Assembly: GCF_030144325.1 (NCBI RefSeq)
Contig: NZ_CP126307.1
Location: 5,174,001-5,238,000, forward strand
From: Bosea vestrisii
GTDB taxonomy: Bacteria; Pseudomonadota; Alphaproteobacteria; Rhizobiales; Beijerinckiaceae
DNA: 64,000 nt
Direction of reading: 5' to 3'
Below the pieces are notes generated by a model that was given only the letters and a program-made list of their open reading frames with translations, had not been told where the DNA came from and made no database searches. The position numbers and the translations under genes are program-made. Below are positions 1-10,881 of this stretch, one piece after another. Numbering within the stretch: position 1 is the stretch's first letter; each line of letters begins with the position of its first letter.

Positions 1-1
1 C

Positions 2-1093
2 AACACTCACGGTGCCGCCAACGCGCAGCCGGTGCAGCTTTCCGGCCTGCAGCAGACGCAGCTGCCGTCCTTCGCCGACGTGGTCGACCGGGTTAAGCCC
101 GCTGTCGTCTCAGTCCGCGTCAAGGCCAAGGTTGTCGCCAGCGCCGGCGAGGAGGGTGGTCCTGCTGGTATCGAGGGCTTGCCCCCCGGCCATCCGCTCG
201 AGCGCTTCCTCCGCCGCTTCGGCGAGGAGGGCTCGGGTCCGCGCGGACCGCAGCAGCAGCCGCGCGCTCAGCTCTCGCAGGGCTCGGGCTTCTTCGTCAG
301 CCAGGACGGCTATGTCGTCACCAACAACCATGTCGTCGCCAATGCGGCCGAGGTCCAGCTCGTCACCGATACCGGCAAGACGCTCTCGGCCAAGGTGATC
401 GGCACCGATCCGCGCACGGATGTCGCGCTGCTCAAGGTCAACGAGTCCGGCAGCTACCCCTTCGTTCAGCTCGCTGCGGGCAAGCCGCGCATCGGCGAGT
501 GGGTGCTGGCGGTGGGCAATCCGTTCGGCCTCGGCGGCACCGTGACCGCGGGCATCGTCTCGGCCCAGGGGCGCGATATCGGCTCCGGCCCCTATGACGA
601 CTTCCTGCAGATCGACGCGGCGGTGAACCGCGGCAATTCCGGTGGTCCGACCTTCAACCAGAAGGGCGAGGTCGTCGGCGTCAACACTGCGATCTACTCG
701 CCGTCGGGCGGCAATGTCGGCATCGCCTTCGCTATACCTGCTGCCACCGTCCAGAGCGTCGTCGAGCAGCTCAAGGAGCATGGCTCGGTCGCCCGCGGCT
801 TCATCGGGGTGCAGATCCAGCCTGTCACCGCCGAGGTCGCCGATGCGATCGGCCTGAAGGACGCCAAGGGCGCCCTGATCGCCGAGGCACAGGCCAACGG
901 CCCTGCCGCCAAGGCTGGCCTCAAGCGCGGCGATACCATCCTTGCGGTCAATGGCGAGAAGATCGCCGACGCCCGCGAGCTCTCGCGCAAGATCGCGACC
1001 TTCGCGCCCGGCGCCAAGACGAGCCTGACGATCTGGCGCGACGGCAAGGAGCGCGAGGTCTCGTTCGAGGTTGGCCGCCAGCCGGCGGCCTGA
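2..1093 (+). CDS. HtrA/Deg-family serine protease, 5' end outside window
   Basis: Periplasmic trypsin-like protease of the HtrA/Deg family, which degrades or refolds damaged envelope proteins. The frame is open to the window edge, so the signal peptide and true start lie upstream; the first internal start is a GTG at 32. Numbering from that GTG, the catalytic triad is visible as His100 (TNNHVV), Asp130 (RTDVALL) and Ser203 (GNSGGP). One PDZ domain follows (about residues 255-345), and the protein ends there. DegP and DegQ carry two PDZ domains, so this is a single-PDZ, DegS- or MucD-like architecture. A response regulator and sensor kinase follow on the same strand, so the protease may belong to an envelope-stress group. 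Family assignment is secure; the exact subtype is not. Confidence 0.93.
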   Translation, partial: NTHGAANAQPVQLSGLQQTQLPSFADVVDRVKPAVVSVRVKAKVVASAGEEGGPAGIEGLPPGHPLERFLRRFGEEGSGPRGPQQQPRAQLSQGSGFFVSQDGYVVTNNHVVANAAEVQLVTDTGKTLSAKVIGTDPRTDVALLKVNESGSYPFVQLAAGKPRIGEWVLAVGNPFGLGGTVTAGIVSAQGRDIGSGPYDDFLQIDAAVNRGNSGGPTFNQKGEVVGVNTAIYSPSGGNVGIAFAIPAATVQSVVEQLKEHGSVARGFIGVQIQPVTAEVADAIGLKDAKGALIAEAQANGPAAKAGLKRGDTILAVNGEKIADARELSRKIATFAPGAKTSLTIWRDGKEREVSFEVGRQPAA

Positions 1094-1114
1094 CCCGGGC
1101 CTATGCAGATCGGG

Positions 1115-1156
1115 CATGCTCTTGCGCGTAGCGTCAGTTTATCTTGCAAGAGCATG
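1115..1156. repeat. 11-bp inverted repeat between protease and response regulator genes
   Basis: CATGCTCTTGC at 1115-1125 is exactly mirrored by GCAAGAGCATG at 1146-1156 with a 20-base spacer. It could be a regulatory site or a remnant of a dispersed repeat. No poly-T tract follows, so it is not an obvious terminator. Confidence 0.5.
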
Positions 1157-1219
1157 GTCCGGGCGGATGGTTTCTCCCGGTTGTCACGTCGCCCCCTGCC
1201 GGGAATGCCAGCCGTCACG

Positions 1220-1257
1220 GCGGCAGGTCGGATCGTCACCTCCGGCCTGCCGCTTTT
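1220..1257 (+). terminator. Candidate terminator hairpin before the response regulator
   Basis: GCGGCAGG at 1220-1227 pairs with CCTGCCGC at 1246-1253 and is followed directly by TTTT (1254-1257) and a T-rich stretch. The loop is long (18 bases), so it would be a modest intrinsic terminator for the protease gene, ending about 25 bases before the next start codon. Confidence 0.4.
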
Positions 1258-1282
1258 CGTTTCCTTGGGTTAGGTTGCCGCC

Positions 1283-1966
1283 ATGCGACTCCTGATCGTT
1301 GAAGACGACGCCGAGGCGGCAGCCTATCTGGTCAAGGCCTTTCGCGAGGCCGGCCATGTCGCCGACCATGCTCCTGACGGGCTCGAGGGCTACGCCATGG
1401 CCCAGGGCGGCGGCTACGACGTGCTCGTCGTCGACCGCATGCTGCCGCGCATGGACGGGCTCTCGGTGATCCGCTCATTGCGCGAGCAGGGCGAGACGGT
1501 ACCCGCGCTGATCCTGTCCGCGCTCGCCCAGGTCGACGATCGGGTGAAGGGCCTGCGTGCCGGCGGCGACGACTACCTGCCCAAGCCCTACGCCTTCTCC
1601 GAGCTGCTCGCCCGCGTCGAGGTGCTGTCGCGCCGCCGCGGGGCGCCGGCTTCCGAGCCGACGACCTATCGCGTCGGCGATCTCCTGCTCGACCGGCTGG
1701 CGCACCGCGTCACCCGCGCCGGCGAGGAGATCGTGCTGCAACCGCGCGAATTCCGCCTGCTCGAATATCTGATGAAGCATGCGGGGCAGGTCGTGACCCG
1801 CACCATGCTGCTTGAGAACGTCTGGGATTATCACTTCGATCCGCAGACCAACGTCATCGACGTGCATGTCTCGCGGCTGCGCTCCAAGGTCGACAAGGGT
1901 TTCGAGCACCCGATGATCCACACCATTCGCGGCGCTGGATACATGGTCCGTGACACAGCTCGCTGA
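1283..1966 (+). CDS. OmpR/PhoB-type DNA-binding response regulator
   Basis: Two-component response regulator of 227 residues. The receiver domain spans about residues 1-115, with acidic pocket Asp8/Asp9, phospho-acceptor Asp51 (VVDRMLP) and Lys101 (LPKPY). A winged-helix OmpR-type DNA-binding domain follows (about 130-225), with a typical ending of the form VDVHVSRLRSK then IRGAGYM. The 3' end overlaps the GTG start of the sensor kinase by 17 bases, so the two are translated together and form a cognate pair. The position after an HtrA protease and before glnE suggests envelope or metal stress, but the inducing signal cannot be read from sequence. Confidence 0.95.
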   Translation: MRLLIVEDDAEAAAYLVKAFREAGHVADHAPDGLEGYAMAQGGGYDVLVVDRMLPRMDGLSVIRSLREQGETVPALILSALAQVDDRVKGLRAGGDDYLPKPYAFSELLARVEVLSRRRGAPASEPTTYRVGDLLLDRLAHRVTRAGEEIVLQPREFRLLEYLMKHAGQVVTRTMLLENVWDYHFDPQTNVIDVHVSRLRSKVDKGFEHPMIHTIRGAGYMVRDTAR

Positions 1967-3464
1967 CCATCGGGCAGCGGAAGCGGTACGACCCGGCCGC
2001 CTGCGCTTCCTGCCGCATCTCGTCCGCACCACGGCTTTCAAGCTGACGGCGATCTATCTCGTCGTCTTCGCGCTCTTTGCCGTCTTCGTGCTGGGCTATG
2101 TCGCCTGGAACGCCAAGAACCTGCTCGACGACCAGATCCGCTCGACCATCGACGCCGAGATCCAGGGCCTGGCCGAGCAACAGCGTCTCGGTGGCATCAG
2201 GCGGCTCGTCCAGGTCATCGAACGGCGCTCGCGCGGGCCGGGCGCCTCACTCTATCTCGTCACGACGCCGCTGGGCGAGCGCGTCGCCGGCAACATCGAG
2301 GCGCTGCCGCCGGGCACGCTCGACCGCCAGGGCGAGAGCGAGATCGAATACGCCCGCTCCTCCGAGGCGCTCGACCAGACCAACCACGCCATCGTCCGGG
2401 TCTTCATGCTGCCGGCGGGCTTTCGTCTGCTGGTCGGCCGCGACGTCGAAGAGCGCGAGCGCCTGCGCGTCGTGATCAAGCGGGCGGCCGCCTGGTCGTT
2501 CCTGCTCGTCGTCGTGCTCGGCTGCTTCGCTGGTTGGTTCGTGGCGCGCCGGGTGCTGAAGCGCATCGACGGCATGAACGACACCGCCCGCTCGATCATG
2601 GCTGGCGACCTCAAGGGCCGGCTCGCCATCGCCGGCACCGGCGATGAGCTCGACCGGCTGGCCGAGAACCTCAATGCCATGCTCGACCGGATCGGCGAGC
2701 TGATGAGCGGGATGCAGCAGGTCTCGGACAACATCGCCCACGACCTCAAGACGCCGCTGACCCGCCTGCGCAACCGCGCCGAGGAGGCCCTGCGCACAGC
2801 GCAGTCGCCCGAGCAGCTCCGCACCGCACTCGACGGCGCGATCGAGGAGGCGGATGGGCTGATCCGCGTGTTCAACGCGCTCTTGATGATCGCGCGGCTG
2901 GAAACCCGCCAGATCACCGACAGCATGGCGCCGCTCGACCTCGCCGAGATCGTCGACGGGCTCTCCGAGCTCTATGAGCCACTGGCCGAAGAGGCGGGGC
3001 TCACTCTGTCCGCCTCGGTCGAGCCCGGCCTGTCGCTCATCGGCAATCGCGAGCTGGTCGGCCAGGCGCTGGCCAATCTGATCGACAACGCGCTGAAATA
3101 TGGCAAGCCGGATAGCGAGGCGCCGGCGACTGTCGCGGTGACGGCGCGCCGCGTCGGCGAGAGCATCGAGCTTGGCGTTGCCGATCACGGCCCCGGCATT
3201 CCCGAAGCAGACCGTGGCCGTGTGCTCGAGCGTTTCGTTCGGCTCGACCAGAGCCGTACGAAGCCGGGTTTCGGGCTCGGGCTCGCGCTCGCTTCAGCGG
3301 TCGCACATCTGCATGGCGGCATGATCCGCTTGTCCGACAACGCGCCGGGGCTCGATGTCGTGATGTTGCTGCCGGTTGCGCCGCTTCCTGTGGACAGGCC
3401 TCTCCCGGAGGCGCCTGCGGGCTCGACATCCCAGCCGAACGGGGCAGGGTTCCAGTCGGCCTGA
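1950..3464 (+). CDS. Sensor histidine kinase (HAMP, HisKA, HATPase)
   Basis: Membrane sensor kinase of 504 residues, partner of the overlapping response regulator. Transmembrane segments lie at about residues 30-53 and 180-198 and flank a periplasmic loop of about 125 residues. A HAMP linker follows (200-255), then a HisKA domain with phospho-acceptor His264 in the motif NIAHDLKTPL, and an HATPase domain with N-box NLIDNALKY and G-boxes DHGPGIP and GFGLGLALA. The GTG start at 1950 lies inside the regulator gene and was chosen because it opens the frame just ahead of the first membrane segment. The ligand is unknown. Confidence 0.94.
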   Translation: MTQLADHRAAEAVRPGRLRFLPHLVRTTAFKLTAIYLVVFALFAVFVLGYVAWNAKNLLDDQIRSTIDAEIQGLAEQQRLGGIRRLVQVIERRSRGPGASLYLVTTPLGERVAGNIEALPPGTLDRQGESEIEYARSSEALDQTNHAIVRVFMLPAGFRLLVGRDVEERERLRVVIKRAAAWSFLLVVVLGCFAGWFVARRVLKRIDGMNDTARSIMAGDLKGRLAIAGTGDELDRLAENLNAMLDRIGELMSGMQQVSDNIAHDLKTPLTRLRNRAEEALRTAQSPEQLRTALDGAIEEADGLIRVFNALLMIARLETRQITDSMAPLDLAEIVDGLSELYEPLAEEAGLTLSASVEPGLSLIGNRELVGQALANLIDNALKYGKPDSEAPATVAVTARRVGESIELGVADHGPGIPEADRGRVLERFVRLDQSRTKPGFGLGLALASAVAHLHGGMIRLSDNAPGLDVVMLLPVAPLPVDRPLPEAPAGSTSQPNGAGFQSA

Positions 3465-3492
3465 TCCAAGGCTGGTCGCTGCGGAGGTCAGG

Positions 3493-6447
3493 GTGGGCGA
3501 GCCGTTATGCGAACGCCTGAAGGCGGCCCCGATCCTGCCGGCGCGCGGCAAGGTCGAGGCGCTCTGGCGTGAGGACCTGATCGAGCGCCTGTTCGACGCC
3601 GATGCCGGCGAGCGGCTCGCCGCCCATCTTGCGAGCAATGAAGCCTCCGCCGCGCTGGTTGCCGGCATCCTCGCTCATTCGCCCTTCCTGACGCAGATCA
3701 TGCGACGCGATCCGGAGGGTCTGTTCGCCTCGCTGACCGTAGCCCCGGAGGAGCGTCGCGACGCACTGCTGGCTGGGATCGCCGCCTTCGCCACGCCGGA
3801 GATGGCGACCGCCGATCTGATGCGCGAACTGCGCCGCTTCCGCCAGGCGATGGCGCTGCTGCTCGCACTCGCCGACATCGGCGGCGTCTGGCCGGTGGAG
3901 ACAGTCACCGCCGCGCTCAGCGCCACCGCCGACATGGCGGTGAAGCTCGCCAGCGAGCACGCGCTGCATCAGGCCGCCGGCCTTGGCCGGATCGAGCTTC
4001 CTGACCCGACCGAACCCGGCAAGGGCTCCGGCCTCGTCGTGCTGGCGCTCGGCAAGCATGGCGCCGGCGAGCTGAACTACTCCTCCGACATCGACATCGT
4101 CGTCTTCTTCGATCCGGAGATGGCGGAGGCCGCCGGCGTCGCCGAGCCGACGAGCTTCTTCGTCAAACTCACCCAGCAGATCGCCCGCATCATCCAGGAA
4201 CGCACGCCGGACGGCTATGTCTTCCGCGTCGACCTGCGCCTGCGGCCCGATCCCGGCTCGACCCATGTCGCCGTCGCACTGCCGACGGCCTATGCCTATT
4301 ACGAGACGGTCGGCCAGAACTGGGAACGCGCCGCGATGATCAAGGCGCGGCCCGTCGCCGGCGACCTCGATCTCGGGCGCCGCTTCATCGCCGATCTCGC
4401 TCCCTTCATCTGGCGCAAATATTTCGACTTCGCCGCCATCGCCGACATCCATGCGATGAAACGGCAGATCCAGTCGGTGAAGGGCTTCGAGACGCTCAGC
4501 CTGCCCGGCCACAACGTCAAGCTCGGCCGCGGCGGCATCCGCGAGATCGAGTTCTTCGTCCAGACCCAGCAGCTCGTCTTCGGCGGAAGGCGCCCGGCGC
4601 TGCGCGGGCCGCGCACGCTCGAGATGCTGGGCGAACTCACCAGGGAGAACTGGATCAGCCCGCAGGCGCGCGACGAACTGACGGAATCCTATTGCTGGCT
4701 GCGCACCATCGAGCACCGGCTGCAGATGCGCCATGACGAGCAGACGCAGACCCTGCCGACCGATGCCGCCGATCTCGATGCCTTCGCCCGCTTCTGCGGC
4801 TATCCCTCGGCCAAGGCCTTCGGGAAGGATCTTGAGGCGCACGCAAGGCGCGTCGAGGGCCATTATGCCCTTCTGTTCGAGGACGCTCCCAGCCTTGCCA
4901 GCGAGGCCGGATCGCTCTCCTTCACCGGCACCGAGAACGATCCAGAGACGCTGGCGACGCTGAGCAAGCTCGGATTCCGCCAGCCGGCGGTCGCGGCCGA
5001 GACGGTCCGCGGCTGGCATTTCGGCCGCCGCGCCGCCGTCACCAGCGCCCGTGCTCGCGAGGTGCTGACCGAGCTGACGCCGGCGCTGCTCGTCGCTCTC
5101 GGCCGCACCACCGATCCGGATGGCGCGCTCGCCCATCTCGACAACGCCTTCGTCCGCATGCCGGCGGCGGTCGAATTGCTGACCCTGCTGCGCTCGCACG
5201 AGGCCTTGCTGCAGCTCTTCGCCGAGATCCTCGGCAGCGCGCCGCGTCTCGCCAAGGTCGCGGCGCTCTATCCGCATGTGCTCGATGCGGTGATCGACCC
5301 CGCCTTCAGCGCTCCGCGCCACGATGCCGAACGGGTGGCGCAGCGCGTGCGCGCCATGGTCGGAACGCCGCCGCCCAGCGTCGAGGACGGGCTCGACCGC
5401 ATGCGCGACGCCGCCCGGCAGGAGAACTTCCTCGTCGGTGCCCGGCTGCTCTCCGGCGTGGTCAATGCCGAACAGGCGGCGCAGGGCTATGCCGCGGTCG
5501 CCGAGGCCTGTATCCGCGCCGCCTTCGACGACACCCGCGCCGCCTTCGCCGCCGACCATGGCCTCGTTGCGGGCGCCGAGGCCGTGGTGCTCGGCATGGG
5601 CCGTCTTGGCGCCGGTGAACTCACGCCCTCATCCGATCTCGACGTCATGCTGCTCTATGAGCGGCCGGACGACGCTGAGGCCAGCGATGGCGGACGCCCG
5701 CTCGATCCCGTCACCTGGCATGTCCGTTTCACCCAGCGCTTGGTCGCAGCGCTGACGGTGCCGACCCGGCGTGGCACGCTCTACCAGATCGACATGCGCT
5801 TGCGGCCCTCCGGCAACAAGAGCCCGGCGGCAACGCAGTTCGAAGGCTTCAGGGCCTATCATCAGGGCGAGGCCGAGATCTGGGAGGAGATGGCGCTGAC
5901 CCGCGCCCGCGTCGTCGCGGGCGATGCAGGTCTCAAGGCAAAGGTCGAAGCCGCGATCCGGGACATCCTGCTGCGCAAGCGCGATCCGGCCAAGGTCGCC
6001 ACGGCCGTCGCCGAGATGCGGGCGCTGATCGCCAAGGAGAAGGGCGAGAGCGATCCCTGGGACCTCAAGCTCGCAGCTGGAGGCCTGACCGATCTCGATT
6101 TCCTTGCGCAGTTCCTGGTGCTCGCCCATGGCCATGATCACCCGCAGCTCCTCGCTCGCACCACGGCAGGTGTCTTCATCGCGGCGCGCGATACCGATGT
6201 CATCCCGGCTGAAGATGCCGAGCGGCTCGCGGGCGCGGCGCGCTTCATTGGGGACGTCCAGCTCTGGCAACGTTTTGCGGTGGAGGAGGGCTTCGATCCC
6301 AAGGCCGTGCCGGAGCGCGTCCTGCGGCGGATAGCGACGGCGGTGGGCCTGCCCGACGCCAAGATGTTGAAGGCAGAGCTCGACGAGACGCGCAGCGCCG
6401 TGCGCGCGATCTTCAAGCGTCTGCTGGGCGGGGTACGCGCTGCCTGA
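3493..6447 (+). CDS. glnE: Bifunctional glutamine synthetase adenylyltransferase/adenylyl-removing enzyme
   Basis: Adenylylates and deadenylylates glutamine synthetase under control of PII proteins, so it couples nitrogen status to ammonia assimilation in the cytosol. The protein is 984 residues with the usual duplicated architecture. The N-terminal deadenylylation half has the nucleotidyltransferase motif LNYSSDIDIVVFF (about residues 187-205), and the C-terminal half has the matching motif LTPSSDLDVMLLY (about 705-721). I chose the GTG at 3493 because GGAGG lies five bases upstream and the longer open frame would run back into the kinase gene. Both halves and the C-terminal helical region are intact. 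It converges on the diguanylate cyclase gene, leaving 14 bases between stops. Confidence 0.97.
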   Translation: MGEPLCERLKAAPILPARGKVEALWREDLIERLFDADAGERLAAHLASNEASAALVAGILAHSPFLTQIMRRDPEGLFASLTVAPEERRDALLAGIAAFATPEMATADLMRELRRFRQAMALLLALADIGGVWPVETVTAALSATADMAVKLASEHALHQAAGLGRIELPDPTEPGKGSGLVVLALGKHGAGELNYSSDIDIVVFFDPEMAEAAGVAEPTSFFVKLTQQIARIIQERTPDGYVFRVDLRLRPDPGSTHVAVALPTAYAYYETVGQNWERAAMIKARPVAGDLDLGRRFIADLAPFIWRKYFDFAAIADIHAMKRQIQSVKGFETLSLPGHNVKLGRGGIREIEFFVQTQQLVFGGRRPALRGPRTLEMLGELTRENWISPQARDELTESYCWLRTIEHRLQMRHDEQTQTLPTDAADLDAFARFCGYPSAKAFGKDLEAHARRVEGHYALLFEDAPSLASEAGSLSFTGTENDPETLATLSKLGFRQPAVAAETVRGWHFGRRAAVTSARAREVLTELTPALLVALGRTTDPDGALAHLDNAFVRMPAAVELLTLLRSHEALLQLFAEILGSAPRLAKVAALYPHVLDAVIDPAFSAPRHDAERVAQRVRAMVGTPPPSVEDGLDRMRDAARQENFLVGARLLSGVVNAEQAAQGYAAVAEACIRAAFDDTRAAFAADHGLVAGAEAVVLGMGRLGAGELTPSSDLDVMLLYERPDDAEASDGGRPLDPVTWHVRFTQRLVAALTVPTRRGTLYQIDMRLRPSGNKSPAATQFEGFRAYHQGEAEIWEEMALTRARVVAGDAGLKAKVEAAIRDILLRKRDPAKVATAVAEMRALIAKEKGESDPWDLKLAAGGLTDLDFLAQFLVLAHGHDHPQLLARTTAGVFIAARDTDVIPAEDAERLAGAARFIGDVQLWQRFAVEEGFDPKAVPERVLRRIATAVGLPDAKMLKAELDETRSAVRAIFKRLLGGVRAA

Positions 6448-6461
6448 TTGCCGTTCCGGCC

Positions 6462-8186
6462 TTACTCCGCTGCGGTCAGCTTGACCTGTGGCTCGACCGG
6501 CTCCGGCCGCGAGCCCTTGGATGTCTGGGCCGGCGCCCGCACGACGCGGTTCCGGCCCTCCTGCTTCGCGCGATAGAGCGCGGCGTCGGAATTGGCGAGC
6601 AGTTCGCGCGTCGAGTTCGAGGTGAGTGGCGCGCAGGCGACGCCGAGGGAGGCCGAGACCTGGGCGCCATTCAGCTCCGACAGTGCTTCGATGCTGACCC
6701 TGATACCCTCGGCCTTTGCCGCTGCCATCTCCAACCCGCAATTGGGCAGCACCACGATCAGCTCCTCACCGCCATAGCGGCAGGCGATATCGGTCTCGCG
6801 CAGCTGGTTGGTGATCGCGGCAGCCGTATCGCGCAGCACGGCATCGCCCTTGGCATGGCCGTGCTGGTCGTTGAGGCGCTTGAAGTGATCGAGATCGATC
6901 ATGATCACCGAGACCTCGGTCTTCTCGCGCTCGGCCAGGCGGACGACGCGCTCGAGCGCATCCTCCATGTAGCGGCGGTTATAGAGGCCGGTCAGTGGAT
7001 CGCGCAGTGCCTGGCTGCGCAGCTTGTCGCGCAGGGCGATGTTCGACAGCGCGAGCGACATCGCGTCGGCAAGTGCCGTGCCGGTGCTCGCCACGTCCTT
7101 GAGGCGCTCCTCGGCCTGATCGCCGTCGCAATAGATCTGCAGAAGGCCGAGAATCTCGCCACGCGCGATCATTGGGATTTCCAGCGCGTAGTCGCTGACA
7201 TTGTAATGCTCGCAGCGGAGCTTGTGCGAGCTGGGATGGTTGATGTGCGGTTTGCCGCGCTTCAGCGCCCAGCACTGCTGCAGTCCGATCGCATCCGGCA
7301 AGGCTTCGCGGTCCGGACGCCCCCAGCTGGTCGACAGCGTGAGGCGGTCGCGCGAGTTGTTGAAGACATAGAGTGCGACGCCAAATTCGGGAATGAGTTC
7401 CCCGGCGGTCGCGCGCAGCACCGCATTGGCATCGCTATGGTCCAGCGCGCTCTGCAGCATCTCGGTCATCTCAAATAGACGCGAAACCTGTTCGCGGGAG
7501 GCGTTCGCGGAGCCGACCGCCTGGTCGCGCGCGCTGGCGTCACGTGTGCTGGCGCGCGATGCGCCGAGGAAAGCGAGGATGCAGAAGGCGCCCGTCATGA
7601 TCTGCAGACCCAGCACGATGCTCGTCGCGCTGGCGATCCTGCGATTGAGTGATGCCTCGATCGCCTCCTTCCTGGTCAGATCGGCCAGGATCGCGTCGGT
7701 GAGGATCGCGGTGTTGGGCTGGATCTCGCGGGCGACATAGAGCGATTGCGCGATCTCGGGCTGCTTTGCGACGACCGCCGAGACCGTGTCGGCCCAGCTG
7801 GCTTTGAGCGCCGTGAGGATGGCGCTCGTCGGAACCTCTTCCGTCCTGCGCAAGGCGGTCCTGGGGAAACTGTCTTCAGGGAAGGTGTTCAGCCAGTTGA
7901 GCGCCTTGGCGTAGCTGAACAGCTTGGGCTCGCTGTCATGCCTGATCATCAGATCGGCGACGGTGGCGCCGGTTTCCATCACCGCCTGGCGTGCGACGCG
8001 CAAGGTCCTGGCGCTCTTGCGCACCTCGTCCACCAATGTCTGCTGATGGCTGATGTAAACGAAGCCAGCCATGACCAGTGCGATCATCCCGGCAAGAAAG
8101 GCGATTGTCACCATCGACGAGCGCCTCAGCGCGCCGCCCGCCTTTCGGCCGACCTGCGGGCCGTCGGATGCGAGATGGGTTTGCAT
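6462..8186 (-). CDS. Membrane GAF-GGDEF diguanylate cyclase
   Basis: Predicted to make cyclic di-GMP from two GTP at the inner membrane. It has 574 residues: transmembrane segments at about 25-45 and 190-212 around a periplasmic sensor region of about 145 residues, then a GAF-like region (about 245-395) and a GGDEF domain (about 400-560). The active site reads GGEEL at about 472-476. An RETD motif five residues before it matches the product-inhibition I-site, so feedback control is expected. No EAL domain is present. The C-terminal 25 residues are proline- and basic-rich. It lies downstream of the PleC-like kinase on the same strand, 165 bases away. Confidence 0.93.
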   Translation of the reverse strand: MQTHLASDGPQVGRKAGGALRRSSMVTIAFLAGMIALVMAGFVYISHQQTLVDEVRKSARTLRVARQAVMETGATVADLMIRHDSEPKLFSYAKALNWLNTFPEDSFPRTALRRTEEVPTSAILTALKASWADTVSAVVAKQPEIAQSLYVAREIQPNTAILTDAILADLTRKEAIEASLNRRIASATSIVLGLQIMTGAFCILAFLGASRASTRDASARDQAVGSANASREQVSRLFEMTEMLQSALDHSDANAVLRATAGELIPEFGVALYVFNNSRDRLTLSTSWGRPDREALPDAIGLQQCWALKRGKPHINHPSSHKLRCEHYNVSDYALEIPMIARGEILGLLQIYCDGDQAEERLKDVASTGTALADAMSLALSNIALRDKLRSQALRDPLTGLYNRRYMEDALERVVRLAEREKTEVSVIMIDLDHFKRLNDQHGHAKGDAVLRDTAAAITNQLRETDIACRYGGEELIVVLPNCGLEMAAAKAEGIRVSIEALSELNGAQVSASLGVACAPLTSNSTRELLANSDAALYRAKQEGRNRVVRAPAQTSKGSRPEPVEPQVKLTAAE

Positions 8187-8351
8187 TGCTCTAACCCCGG
8201 AAACGCACCGGCTGGTAGGTCGGCGCGATTGCTCGAGGCAGGCTTGCCCCCGCTGGGTTGAGGCTTCGTCAAGTTGCTGGGTTAAGAGGCGCTTAAGAAT
8301 GCCGTGAGGTTTCGCGGCATCGGGCGGTCACCGCCACCCTGTGGAGTGGGC

Positions 8352-10652
<2,301 letters not shown>

Positions 10653-10881
10653 GCCCGTCCCCCTTCGGAAGCGATGTACCGTCAGTAAGATCGGGAGACG
10701 TGCCGCATCCCCGAATCACCGTCAGTTGAATCCGCGGGAGTCGCTTTGTCTAGCGGAAACTTCGTTGTTTACGCGACTTTGCGCGCAGTGGTTGTAGTGT
10801 CGAATCGCTTGAATCTTGCGCGCGCAGGACTTCGTTAACCTTTGCGGCAAGGCGGCCTTAACGCCGCTGTCACTGGCCCTT

